A DNA stretch of 64,000 nt from Sphingomonas sp. G-3-2-10 (GTDB lineage: Bacteria > Pseudomonadota > Alphaproteobacteria > Sphingomonadales > Sphingomonadaceae). The DNA lies in assembly GCF_012927115.1 (NCBI RefSeq), contig NZ_JABBFY010000001.1, positions 2,170,001 to 2,234,000 on the forward strand. The letters run 5' to 3'. The translations under genes and the position numbers were made by a program. The first letter of the stretch is position 1; each line of letters starts with the position of its first letter. Below the pieces are notes generated by a model. It was given only the letters and a program-made list of their open reading frames with translations. It was not told where the DNA came from and ran no database searches. Of the stretch, positions 1 to 7,960 are shown piece by piece.

Positions 1-609
1 CTTGGTGTGATAGACCACGCGGCCGGAAAGCGCGGCCGACGCCAGCATGCGCTCCCATTCGGGATCCATGTCGTGTCGCAGGTCGGCGACGATCGCGCCA
101 TGCCGGTCCCAGTGTGGCACCTCCGGCTTGTGCAGCACCACCCAGTCCACACCCGACCGATCCAGCGCGATGTCGATATCGCCGAAGGGGACGAGATAGA
201 ATTGCCGCCGCGCGAAGCGCTGCGACAGGTGCGTGGCGAGGAAGCCGAACGCGATCGACGCGGCGAAGCCCGCGCTCAGCATCGCGCCGCTATAGGCAAG
301 GCGGAAGCCCAGCATGGCGACGGCAGCCACCGCGAAGACCGCGGAGAAGGTCGGAATGATGAAAGCGAAACCGCTCGTGCCCGGGAACGAGGTCACCCGG
401 CGATAGAGGAACAGGCCGATCGTCGCAGCGGTGAACGATGCGATCGCGCTGTTGATGATCGTCGCTTCGGCGAGATGATCGAGCGGCTGCAGGAAGACAT
501 AGAGGAACGGCGCGCCGAGCGACGCGACGAAAACACCCATGAGCTGAAACGACAGCGATTCCAGGAACCGGCGCGTTACCGGCTGTGGCCGGTCGCGAGT
601 CATGAGCAT
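1..609 (-). CDS. sugar transferase (polyprenyl glycosylphosphotransferase type), N-terminal part, cut by window edge
   Basis: The gene runs leftwards out of the window, so only its first 203 residues are visible. They hold four hydrophobic segments (about residues 22-40, 49-69, 80-101 and 106-126) and then a soluble stretch beginning PFGDIDIAL. This is the layout of the membrane N-terminus of enzymes that load the first sugar phosphate onto undecaprenyl phosphate for exopolysaccharide assembly. The catalytic domain would lie outside the window, so the call rests on the N-terminus only. ATG at 609 is chosen because AGGAAGG lies 8 nt upstream; ATG at 603 is also possible. The ugd and rfb genes in this window could supply sugar nucleotides to the same pathway. 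Confidence 0.6.
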   Translation of the reverse strand, partial: MLMTRDRPQPVTRRFLESLSFQLMGVFVASLGAPFLYVFLQPLDHLAEATIINSAIASFTAATIGLFLYRRVTSFPGTSGFAFIIPTFSAVFAVAAVAMLGFRLAYSGAMLSAGFAASIAFGFLATHLSQRFARRQFYLVPFGDIDIALDRSGVDWVVLHKPEVPHWDRHGAIVADLRHDMDPEWERMLASAALSGRVVYHTK

Positions 610-822
610 TAAAGGCCCCTTCCTGACGAGCACGTGAGCGTTTTCTGTTATATTTCCCACGACCCGAATCTGCGTCGGTTGGCAGCGCGATATACCTTCA
701 GCACGCGGAAAGCAATGCCGTGGCTCAGGCGAGCTGTGCCATAATATGTTGTTTTTGTTACGCTTAAAGGAAACGGATGGTCATTTCGATGTTGAAATGA
801 GCCTATCCGGGCGGCTTGCCTG
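610..822. other. intergenic gap with hairpin, between DUF2474 gene and sugar transferase gene
   Basis: This 213-nt gap separates two minus-strand genes. A perfect 7-bp hairpin (TCATTTC / GAAATGA, 6-nt loop, 781-800) lies just past the end of the cyd operon but has no T run on the minus strand. Further on the gap turns AT-rich around 741-770, with TATTAT on the minus strand (746-741), a plausible -10 element for the sugar transferase gene. I see no coding sequence here. Confidence 0.45.
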
Positions 823-945
823 TCAGAGCCTTAACCATGTGCGGATGACGAACGCCACAACGCCCAGCACCGCAACGCTCGCGGCCCAGATCGCCGCCAT
901 CCAGATCAGCCGCTTCCATAGCGGCGCCGGGGCCGTCTCGCTCAA
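823..945 (-). CDS. DUF2474 small membrane protein of the bd oxidase operon
   Basis: This 40-residue protein has one predicted membrane helix (about residues 14-34) after a short polar N-terminus with the motif PLWKRLIWM. It matches the small DUF2474 proteins known to sit at the end of cyanide-insensitive cytochrome bd operons, where they probably act as a CydX-like accessory subunit in the inner membrane. The start is TTG, overlapping the cydB stop in TTGA, which implies translational coupling; no ATG or GTG fits the reading frame at this point. The TTG start and short length mean it is easily missed. The role of DUF2474 itself is an inference from its context. Confidence 0.75.
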   Translation of the reverse strand: MSETAPAPLWKRLIWMAAIWAASVAVLGVVAFVIRTWLRL

Positions 946-1949
946 TGGTAACCGTCCGCGCCGACCTTGCCGCGGAACACCCAATAGGACCATGCGGTAT
1001 AGGCCAGGATGATCGGGATAAGGATCCCCGCCCCCACCAGCATGAAGCCCTGACTGCGCGCCGGCGCTGCGGCTTCGACGATCGTGACCGAAGTGGGAAC
1101 GATGTGCGGATACATGCTGATGCCAAGGCCCAGGAAGCTCAGCAGGAACAGTCCCAGCGCCAGCAGGAACGGCAGCACTTCCTTGCGCCGCCTGAGCGAC
1201 CACCAGAATGCAGCCGAGAAGATCGCCACCAGCAACGGCACCTGCGCCGTGAACAACACATTGGGCATATCCAGCCATCGCGCCTTGTAATCGGTATCCA
1301 GCGTCAGCGTCGCGACGCTGACCGCCGCGATGGCCGCCAGCGTCAGGATGCCGAAACGCCCGGCAAGACGATAAGCGTGCCCCTGCGCACCGCCTTCGGT
1401 CTTCCAGATCAGCCAGGTCGCGCCGAGCAGCGCATAGCCCGCGACCAGCCCAAGGCCGGTCAGCACGCTGAACGGCGACAGCCAGTCGAGCCAGCCCCCG
1501 GCATAGGCCCGGTCGACCACGGTCACGCCCTGCAGGATCGCACCCAGCGCCATGCCCTGGGTGAAAGCCGCAGTCACCGATCCGGCGGTAAAGGCGAAGT
1601 CCCAAAAGCGGCGATGACCCGGATCGCGCCAGCGGAACTCGAACGCCACGCCGCGAAACACCAGTGCCAGCAGCATCGCGATGATCAGCGGATAGAGCGC
1701 GGGCATCAGGATCGCATAAGCCAGCGGGAAGGCCGCGAAGAGCCCGCCCCCGCCCAGCACCAGCCAGGTCTCGTTGCCATCCCACACCGGCGCGATCGAG
1801 TTCATCGCGCTGTCGCGCTCCTCTCCCACGCCGAAGGCCGGGAACAGGATGCCGATGCCCAGGTCGAAGCCATCCATCACGATATAGGCGAACACCGCGA
1901 ACGCGATCAGGAACGCCCAGATCGTGGCAAGGGTAGGATCGGCGACCAT
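942..1949 (-). CDS. cydB: cytochrome bd-type quinol oxidase subunit II
   Basis: Subunit II of the bd-type terminal oxidase, an inner-membrane protein that pairs with CydA and helps hold the haem-containing core. The 335-residue product has the family N-terminus, with the motif YIVMDGFDLGIGILFP near residue 23, and about eight to nine hydrophobic helices; its length is normal for the family. The ATG overlaps the cydA stop by one base (TGATG), so the two subunits should be translated together, and the DUF2474 gene overlaps its own end. In the cyanide-insensitive branch this subunit is also called CioB. The operon has no cydC or cydD nearby in the window. Confidence 0.95.
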   Translation of the reverse strand: MVADPTLATIWAFLIAFAVFAYIVMDGFDLGIGILFPAFGVGEERDSAMNSIAPVWDGNETWLVLGGGGLFAAFPLAYAILMPALYPLIIAMLLALVFRGVAFEFRWRDPGHRRFWDFAFTAGSVTAAFTQGMALGAILQGVTVVDRAYAGGWLDWLSPFSVLTGLGLVAGYALLGATWLIWKTEGGAQGHAYRLAGRFGILTLAAIAAVSVATLTLDTDYKARWLDMPNVLFTAQVPLLVAIFSAAFWWSLRRRKEVLPFLLALGLFLLSFLGLGISMYPHIVPTSVTIVEAAAPARSQGFMLVGAGILIPIILAYTAWSYWVFRGKVGADGYH

Positions 1950-3373
1950 CAGTCCTTCACCCCATCTTGTTCGTCCAGCGCTTGGGCGGGGCCGGGCACG
2001 ATGCCGGCGGTGCGGATCGGCAGTTCCTCGCTGATCTCCGGCTCATGCGCCTCGACGCCCTTGGCCATCAGCTTGAGAATGTACCAGGTGCCGAAGCCGA
2101 ATACCGCGAAATAGACGATCACGAACGCGACCAGCGATGCGCCCACCGCCGGCGCCGCCAGCGGGGAAGCGCTGTCGCGGGTCAGCAGATGGCCATAGAC
2201 GGTATAGGGCTGCCGCCCGACCTCGGTCGTGATCCACCCCGCGATCACCGCCACGAAGCCTGATGGCCCCATCGCCAGCGCAAAGCGATGCAGCAGCGTC
2301 CAATCGTACAGCTTGCGCGCCACCCGCGCGGCAAGGCTGAACATGCCCAGCGCCAGCATCAGCATGCCTAGGCCCACCATCACGCGGAACGACCAGAACA
2401 CGACCGCAACCGGCGGTTGCTTGTCCAGCGCTACCGTGTCGAGGCCCTGCAGCGGTGCGTTCAGATCATGCTTGAGGATCAGCGAGGACAGTTTCGGGAT
2501 CGCGATCTCGTAGTCGACGCGCTGTTCCTTCTGGTTCGGCAGGCCGAACAGGATCAGCGGCGCGCCATCGGGATGGCTCTGGAAATGCCCTTCCATCGCC
2601 ATGACCTTGGCCGGCTGATGCTCCAGCGTGTTGAGGCCGTGCTGGTCGCCGACGAAAATCTGGATCGGCGCGACGATCGCCGCCATCCACATCGCCATCG
2701 AAAACATCACCCGCGTGCCTTCGTGGTCCTTCCTGCCGCGCAGCAGGTGCCACGCCGCGACCGCGCCCACGGCAAGGCTGGTAGTCAGATAGGCCGCTGT
2801 CACGGTGTGGATCAGGCGATAGGGGAAGCTGGGATTGAAGATGATCGCAGCCCAGCTCTCGCCCGGCAGGAACTGGCCGTTCGGCCCGATCTCGAAGCCG
2901 GTCGGCGTGTGCATCCAGCTATTGGCCGACAGGATCCAGAAAGCCGAGATAAAGGTGCCCAGCGCCACCATGCAGGTCGCGGCGAAGTGGAGCCCCTTCC
3001 CCACCTTCTTCATGCCGAACAGCATGACGCCCAAGAAGCCGGCCTCGAGGAAGAAAGCGGTCAGCACCTCATAGGCCATCAGCGGCCCGATCACCGGCCC
3101 CACCTTGTCCGAGAAAACCGACCAGTTGGTGCCGAACTGATAGGACATGACGATGCCCGACACGACGCCCATCGCGAAGGCGACGGCGAAGATCTTTATC
3201 CAGAAGCGGAAGAGGTCGAGAAAGACCTGACGCCCGGTGCGAAGCCACAGGGCCTCAAGCACCATCAGATAGCTGGCCAGCCCGATCGAAAAGGCCGGGA
3301 AGATGAAGTGGAAACTGACCGTGAACGCGAACTGTATCCGCGCCAGCAGGATTGCATCGAAACCATCGAACAT
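1949..3373 (-). CDS. cydA: cytochrome bd-type quinol oxidase subunit I (short Q-loop, cyanide-insensitive type)
   Basis: The haem-bearing subunit that oxidises quinol and reduces oxygen without pumping protons. The 474 residues contain the expected ligand regions: the first His in FTVSFHFIFP near residue 22, a His in YRLIHTVTAAYL, the SFRVMVG motif that carries the conserved Arg and the Met ligand, and the TTEVGRQP signature. The region between helices 6 and 7 is short, as in CIO-type enzymes, which also fits with the downstream DUF2474 gene. GGGAG lies 6 nt before the ATG. It is first in the cydA-cydB-DUF2474 operon. The enzyme is expected to support respiration at low oxygen or under cyanide and similar stress. 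Confidence 0.95.
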   Translation of the reverse strand: MFDGFDAILLARIQFAFTVSFHFIFPAFSIGLASYLMVLEALWLRTGRQVFLDLFRFWIKIFAVAFAMGVVSGIVMSYQFGTNWSVFSDKVGPVIGPLMAYEVLTAFFLEAGFLGVMLFGMKKVGKGLHFAATCMVALGTFISAFWILSANSWMHTPTGFEIGPNGQFLPGESWAAIIFNPSFPYRLIHTVTAAYLTTSLAVGAVAAWHLLRGRKDHEGTRVMFSMAMWMAAIVAPIQIFVGDQHGLNTLEHQPAKVMAMEGHFQSHPDGAPLILFGLPNQKEQRVDYEIAIPKLSSLILKHDLNAPLQGLDTVALDKQPPVAVVFWSFRVMVGLGMLMLALGMFSLAARVARKLYDWTLLHRFALAMGPSGFVAVIAGWITTEVGRQPYTVYGHLLTRDSASPLAAPAVGASLVAFVIVYFAVFGFGTWYILKLMAKGVEAHEPEISEELPIRTAGIVPGPAQALDEQDGVKD

Positions 3374-3479
3374 GCCCGACTCCCGGGCGGCCTAGTGCGC
3401 CTCGGGTGCGGGGATTGCAAGCATCGTCAGGCGCAAGCCAGGTTGCGGAAACCGGAAGCCACCCTCCGGTCCGGGCAGC

Positions 3480-4103
3480 CTATTGCTGCGGCTGGCGGCC
3501 CTGCGGCGCGCCCTCGGGTCCCTGCGGCGGACCCTGGGTCTGCATCTGCTGCATCATCACCTGAACTTCGGCCGGGGTCATCAGGCGATCGACGGTGACC
3601 TTGAAGATCAGCATCGAATTGGCCGGAACTCGCGAAGGATCCGGCGAACGCTCGCCATAAGCGAGGTTGGCGGGGATCCACAGGCGGTATTCGCCGCCCT
3701 TCTTCATCAGTTTCAGGCCTTCGTAGAAGCCGGGGATCGATGCGCCGTCCTGCACCGGGAACGGCGTCGGCTGCTGGCTCTTGTCGAAGACCTTGCCGTC
3801 GCGGAACGTGCCTTCATAGTTCAGGAACACCGCGCCGCCATCCTGGGCAGTCGGGCCTTCGCCTTCCTTGATGATCTGGTACTGGAGACCCGATTCGGTC
3901 GTCTTCACGCCCGGCTGGGTCTTGTTCCGTGCAAGGAACTGCTCGTTGGTCATCCGCGACGCGATCTCGTCCTGGGTCGGCATCGATTTGACGCCCCACC
4001 AGGCCAGACCGAAAGCTGCGGCGATCGCAACGATCACACCGAGCCAGATCCAGATCCGGACGCTCTTCTTGACATGCTGCAGCGGAACGGCGGTCACGGA
4101 CAT
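3480..4103 (-). CDS. FKBP-type peptidyl-prolyl cis-trans isomerase, membrane-anchored
   Basis: The 207-residue product has an N-terminal membrane anchor (about residues 17-38), a linker resembling the FKBP N-terminal domain, and an FKBP catalytic domain (about 70-173) with the family motifs VFLNYEGTFRDGKVFD and IPGFYEGLKLMKKGG. The C-terminus is a low-complexity Gln/Pro/Gly tail. It should catalyse prolyl isomerisation on exported proteins at the periplasmic face. The start at 4103 is preferred over a longer frame because AGGA lies 8 nt upstream and the family begins near the anchor. It reads toward cydA, 106 nt away; whether they share a transcript is unclear. Confidence 0.9.
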   Translation of the reverse strand: MSVTAVPLQHVKKSVRIWIWLGVIVAIAAAFGLAWWGVKSMPTQDEIASRMTNEQFLARNKTQPGVKTTESGLQYQIIKEGEGPTAQDGGAVFLNYEGTFRDGKVFDKSQQPTPFPVQDGASIPGFYEGLKLMKKGGEYRLWIPANLAYGERSPDPSRVPANSMLIFKVTVDRLMTPAEVQVMMQQMQTQGPPQGPEGAPQGRQPQQ

Positions 4104-4160
4104 GGATGGATTCCTTGCGCGGCGAGACCGCCGTTGGTCACTTTGAGTCTTGAGCAATGT

Positions 4161-4183
4161 GGCGCGGCCTGCGGGGCCGCGCC
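4161..4183 (-). terminator. GC-rich hairpin after rpsU
   Basis: A perfect 9-bp stem (GGCGCGGCC / GGCCGCGCC) with a 5-nt loop starts 9 nt past the rpsU stop codon. There is no T run, so it may slow or protect the 3' end rather than act as a classic intrinsic terminator. Confidence 0.5.
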
Positions 4184-4192
4184 GGACGGGCC

Positions 4193-4399
4193 TTACCGGG
4201 CGCCGTCGCGCTCCATGCGCTTGCGCTCGAGCTTGCGCGCGCGGCGAACCGCGGCGGCACGCTCACGGGCGCGCTTCTCGCTCGGCTTCTCATAATGCCG
4301 ACGCAGCTTCATTTCGCGATAGACGCCTTCGCGCTGAAGCTTCTTCTTGAGCGCACGGAGCGCCTGATCGACATTATTGTCCCGAACGATAATTTGCAT
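4193..4399 (-). CDS. rpsU: 30S ribosomal protein S21
   Basis: Small basic ribosomal protein of 68 residues that joins the 30S subunit near the anti-Shine-Dalgarno region and affects initiation. The sequence begins [20 protein letters not shown], the standard start of alphaproteobacterial S21, and ends in a run of Arg/Lys/Glu typical of the family. The start at 4399 is chosen over an upstream in-frame codon because it matches the family and GAGG lies about 11 nt before it. It is a single gene, followed by a hairpin. Confidence 0.95.
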   Translation of the reverse strand: MQIIVRDNNVDQALRALKKKLQREGVYREMKLRRHYEKPSEKRARERAAAVRRARKLERKRMERDGAR

Positions 4400-4581
4400 G
4401 TTGTAAAAGACCTCGCGGTTCAAACCAATAGAATAGCATCGCCGGGACGGGGTCCGCGACGTTGGAGCGGGGCCGGTAGCAGGGGGAAAGTGATTCTACA
4501 AGCGGAATGGCGCTCAACCGAGCCTCCCGCACGGCCGCCACCTGTGCCCATAATGCCACACCGTGCCCACATTACACCACA

Positions 4582-4595
4582 TTGCAGCGCTGCAA
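4582..4595. promoter_or_regulatory. 14-bp perfect palindrome upstream of the OmpR-like gene
   Basis: TTGCAGCGCTGCAA is a perfect palindrome centred about 41 nt before the start of the response regulator gene. Its place between rpsU and a divergent regulator suggests an operator, possibly for autoregulation. No binding protein can be named from the sequence. Confidence 0.3.
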
Positions 4596-4629
4596 CGCGC
4601 CGGATAGGTTCGCCGGGCACTTCCGCCGC

Positions 4630-5364
4630 ATGATCGCACTAGCCGAAGCCTTGGACCCAGAAACGCGCCTCCTCATCGTCGATGACGACCCCGGCATCCG
4701 GGAATTGATGGCCGCGTTCCTGTCGGGCCACGGCTATGTCGTCGATACCGCCGACGGCGCGGCCGAGATGCGCGCGGCGCTGGCCAGGCACGACTATGCC
4801 CTGATCGTGCTCGACGTGATGATGCCGGGCGAGGACGGGCTGACCATCCTGCGCTCGATCGATCGCGCGACCGGGCCCGCCGTCATCATCCTCTCGGTGA
4901 TCGGCGAGGAAGTCGACCGCATCGTCGGGCTGGAGATGGGCGCGGACGATTATATCGCCAAGCCGGCCAACCCGCGCGAGCTGCTGGCGCGCATCCGCTC
5001 TGTCCTGCGCCGCAGCCGTTCCGATCCCGCCCCCCTCGCACCCGATCGCGCCTATCTGCGTTTCGCCGGATGGCGGCTCGATCCGGTCGGGCGACAATTG
5101 TTCGATCCCGACGATGTGGTCATCAATCTCTCCGACGGCGAGTTCCGCCTGCTGCTCGCGCTGGTCGAGCATCCCCGCCGCGTGCTTACCCGCGACACGC
5201 TGCTCGATCTCTCGCGCGGCCTGACCGCCGAGCATTTCGACCGCGCGATCGACGTGCAGATGAGCCGGCTGCGCAAGAAGCTGGCCCGGCCCGCGACCGA
5301 GGAGCTGATCCGCACGATCCGCAACGAAGGCTATATGTTCACCGCCGACGTGACTCGCCGATGA
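4630..5364 (+). CDS. OmpR-family response regulator
   Basis: A 244-residue DNA-binding response regulator. The receiver domain (about 13-130) has the acidic pair VDDD at residues 17-20, the phosphoacceptor Asp62 in LDVMMPGEDG and the conserved Lys in YIAKPANPRELL. A winged-helix effector domain follows (about 145-240), with NLSDGEFRLLLALVEHP and the recognition region around MSRLRKKL. The start at 4630 is taken because it places the receiver at the usual position; the preceding in-frame codons are Cys-rich and unlike the family, but the ribosome site is weak. The stop overlaps the kinase gene in ATGA, so the two form a cognate pair. The signal is unknown. Confidence 0.9.
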   Translation: MIALAEALDPETRLLIVDDDPGIRELMAAFLSGHGYVVDTADGAAEMRAALARHDYALIVLDVMMPGEDGLTILRSIDRATGPAVIILSVIGEEVDRIVGLEMGADDYIAKPANPRELLARIRSVLRRSRSDPAPLAPDRAYLRFAGWRLDPVGRQLFDPDDVVINLSDGEFRLLLALVEHPRRVLTRDTLLDLSRGLTAEHFDRAIDVQMSRLRKKLARPATEELIRTIRNEGYMFTADVTRR

Positions 5365-6641
5365 CCACCCCGATCATGCGTCGCCCGCGTTCGATCGTCG
5401 GGCCGATCGTGCTGCTGGTGGTCGCTGCGGTGGCGATCGCGTCGATGGTCCAGTTCGCGATCACCTTCATGGGGCCGCCACCGTTCAACCCGCCGGTGCC
5501 GATCGAACAGATCGCAAAGGCACTGCGGACCGGCGAAGCCGCACGCGGCCCCTGGGGCCGTTTCACGATAGAGCAAAGCGCGCCTGCCGGCTTCACCGGC
5601 GACCCCAGCCCGCAACGCGACGCTGCGGTAGCGCGCGCGATGGGCGTGCCGGCGGCGCAGATCCACGGCCTTTACGATCGTCCGCACGGGCCGGTGCGCG
5701 CCGAAATCCGCGGCGACTTCGTCATCGCGTGGGTGGCTCTCGAAGGGACGCGAATCGCGCGTTCCGGACCGCAGCCGATGCTGACCCGCTGGCACCGCAT
5801 CACGCTGGCCGCGACGCTGGCGGTGCTGGTCGTGCTGGGGATCGGCGCCTGGCTGATCGCGCGCGCCATCTCGCACCCGATCCGCAGGCTGGCGAAGATC
5901 GCGCGGGAAACGCGGCTCGGCGCCCGCACGCCCATCCCACAGGAAGGCCCCCGCGAGGTTCGCGAGCTCGCAGCCGCGTTCGACGCGATGCAGGGCCGCA
6001 TCCTCGAACAGGCCGAGGGGCGCACCACGATGCTCGCGGCGATCGCGCACGACATGGGCACGCCGATCACCCGGCTCGCCTTCTGGGTCGAGCAACTGCC
6101 CGACGAGGCCCGCGACCGCGCCAATGCCGATATCGACGAGATCCGCGCGATGCTGGCCACCGTGCTGCGCTTCGCCCGCGACGAGCGCGCCGATGCCCGC
6201 GACCGGATCGAACTGGGCAGCCTGATCGAAAGCCTGGTCGACGACATGAAGGCCGCTGGCACCCCGGTCGACGTCGAATCGGGTCCGCGCGTCGTGCTGC
6301 GCGGCGATTCGCAATCGCTGCGCAGGCTTTTCGCCAACCTGATCGACAATGGCGTGCGCTACGGCAAGGTCGCCAAGGTCGAATGGCGCACCGAACCCGG
6401 CTGGGCCGAAGTCAGCGTCGAGGATCGCGGGCCGGGCTTCCCGCCCAATCCGGAAACGCTGTTCGCGCCGTTCGTGCGCGGTGAAGGCTCGCGCAATCGC
6501 GCGACCGGCGGCACCGGGCTGGGCCTCGCCATCGTCCGTTCGATCGCGGAGGCACATGGCGGCGGCGTGACGCTCGGCAATTGCCCCGATGGCGGCGGAT
6601 GCGTGCGGGTGCGGTTGCCGGTCGAAGCTGCAAACAATTGA
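5361..6641 (+). CDS. EnvZ-like sensor histidine kinase
   Basis: A 426-residue inner-membrane kinase partnered with the overlapping response regulator. It has two membrane segments (about 11-37 and 146-170) enclosing a periplasmic sensor loop of roughly 108 residues, a HAMP domain (about 168-222), a dimerisation/phosphoacceptor helix with His230 in AIAHDMGTPITRL, and a GHKL ATPase domain with NLIDNGVRYG, EDRGPGFP and GTGLGLAIV. The H-box has Met and Gly where many kinases have Glu-Leu or Glu-Ile after the His-Asp. The short Pro-rich periplasmic loop gives no clue to the ligand. The start ATG overlaps the regulator stop (ATGA). Confidence 0.9.
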   Translation: MTTPIMRRPRSIVGPIVLLVVAAVAIASMVQFAITFMGPPPFNPPVPIEQIAKALRTGEAARGPWGRFTIEQSAPAGFTGDPSPQRDAAVARAMGVPAAQIHGLYDRPHGPVRAEIRGDFVIAWVALEGTRIARSGPQPMLTRWHRITLAATLAVLVVLGIGAWLIARAISHPIRRLAKIARETRLGARTPIPQEGPREVRELAAAFDAMQGRILEQAEGRTTMLAAIAHDMGTPITRLAFWVEQLPDEARDRANADIDEIRAMLATVLRFARDERADARDRIELGSLIESLVDDMKAAGTPVDVESGPRVVLRGDSQSLRRLFANLIDNGVRYGKVAKVEWRTEPGWAEVSVEDRGPGFPPNPETLFAPFVRGEGSRNRATGGTGLGLAIVRSIAEAHGGGVTLGNCPDGGGCVRVRLPVEAANN

Positions 6642-6724
6642 AATATTCGCGCGACGCCGCGAAATTCGCCGATGCATTTCAGGGTCCAGTTCCAGTGGCG
6701 AGACACCACAGGGGCTGAACCCGA

Positions 6725-7627
6725 ATGCACGATCTTCACGACCACGACCTGGGACTGGCGCATGACCTGAAGGCGCTCGACGCGCTTGCCAGCCGCCGCC
6801 GCGCGCTGCGCTGGTTCGCCGGCGCCGGGGCGGTGGGCCTGCTTTCGTCGTGCGACAGCGGCACCACCGCCTCGACCGGTGGCACGGTGGTCACGCCGAC
6901 CCCGACGCCCACGCCAACCGTCACGCCGACACCCAGCACAACGCCGACGCCCTCGCCCACCGCGACCGGCTGTATCGCCGATCCGGCCGAGACCGGCGGC
7001 CCCTATCCCGCCGACGGCACCAACACGTCGAGCGGCACCACGTCCAACGTGCTGACCGCCAGCAATGTCGTGCGCAGCGATATCCGCTCGAGCTTCGTCG
7101 GATCGTCGACCGCGACCGCTCCCGGCGTCCAGCTGACGATCACCCTGACCGTGGTCAACGTGAACGCAGCCTGCGCCCCGCTCGCCGGTTACGCGGTCTA
7201 TCTGTGGCATTGCGACCGGGCGGGGAAATATTCGCTCTACGATCTGCCCGCCGAAAGCTATCTGCGCGGCGTCGGCGTGACCGACAGCAACGGGCAGGTG
7301 ATCTTCACCACCATCTTCCCCGGCTGCTATGCCGGGCGCTGGCCGCACATGCATTTCGAGGTGTTCTCCAGCCTCGCGACCGCCACCGGCGGCCGATACG
7401 CGGTGCTCACCTCGCAGCTGGCGATGCCCTCCGCCACCTGCACCCAGGTTTACAACAATGCGACCGGCTACACCGCCAGCATCAGCAACTTCTCCGGCGT
7501 GTCGCTGAGCGGCGACAATGTGTTCGGCGACAATAGCAGCGCCCAGATCGCACAGCAGACCCCGACGATGAGCGGGTCGGTCGCGGCGGGATATACGGCG
7601 AGCGCACTGATCGGAATCGCGCGGTAA
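6725..7627 (+). CDS. exported intradiol ring-cleavage dioxygenase-like lipoprotein
   Basis: A 300-residue protein whose C-terminal part resembles the catalytic domain of protocatechuate/catechol intradiol dioxygenases. The iron-ligand pattern is present: Tyr in AGKYSLYD, then the cluster CYAGRWPHMHFEVF with one Tyr and two His. The N-terminus has twin Arg residues (SRRRALRW), a hydrophobic run and a lipobox-like LLSSC near residue 43, so it is probably exported folded and lipid-anchored. A Thr-Pro repeat linker (about 58-83) separates the anchor from the domain. Cytoplasmic intradiol enzymes lack all of this. No aromatic-degradation genes adjoin it, so its substrate is unknown. An AGGGG site precedes the ATG. 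Confidence 0.75.
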   Translation: MHDLHDHDLGLAHDLKALDALASRRRALRWFAGAGAVGLLSSCDSGTTASTGGTVVTPTPTPTPTVTPTPSTTPTPSPTATGCIADPAETGGPYPADGTNTSSGTTSNVLTASNVVRSDIRSSFVGSSTATAPGVQLTITLTVVNVNAACAPLAGYAVYLWHCDRAGKYSLYDLPAESYLRGVGVTDSNGQVIFTTIFPGCYAGRWPHMHFEVFSSLATATGGRYAVLTSQLAMPSATCTQVYNNATGYTASISNFSGVSLSGDNVFGDNSSAQIAQQTPTMSGSVAAGYTASALIGIAR

Positions 7628-7960
7628 TTTCTAGCCCTTTCCCGCCTTCGCGGGAGAGGGTTGGGTGAGGGTCTTCTTCTTTTCGGCCTTGCAGCAAAGA
7701 AGGCCCTCACCATCGAATTGAATTCGGCTAGCCTCTCCCTGCCGTTGCAAGGAGAGGAACGCGGTCCGGCCCGTTCTCCCCCTGTAAGGGGCCCGGCCTG
7801 CGTTGGAGGGAGCCTTCCTCGTCCATCTGTGCCCCTTGGGCGGAAGAAGGCTCCCTCCCTATACTGTCGCTCCGGGGGGAGCGACGGCGCCCCGTTCCCG
7901 GACGGCCCCGATCCGTTTGGCGCACTATCCGGCGGGCGGGGCGCTGATATAGGTGGCGCG
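7628..7960. repeat. intergenic region with inverted repeats
   Basis: This 333-nt stretch has no convincing gene. A hairpin at 7635-7660 (CCCTTTCCCGC / GCGGGAGAGGG, 4-nt loop) directly follows the dioxygenase gene and could end its transcript. A second perfect 13-bp inverted repeat pairs 7805-7817 (GGAGGGAGCCTTC) with 7846-7858. Both have the CTCC/GGAG-rich make-up of intergenic palindromes that are common in sphingomonad genomes. An open frame through this region joins the next gene but does not look like its coding sequence. Confidence 0.5.

Noticed and set aside
7..612. 201-codon plus-strand open frame at the left edge
   Set aside because: Antisense to the sugar transferase N-terminus, whose hydrophobic helices make better protein sense.
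2417..3598. 393-codon plus-strand open frame opposite cydA
   Set aside because: His/Arg/Gln-rich shadow; cydA on the other strand has all haem ligands.
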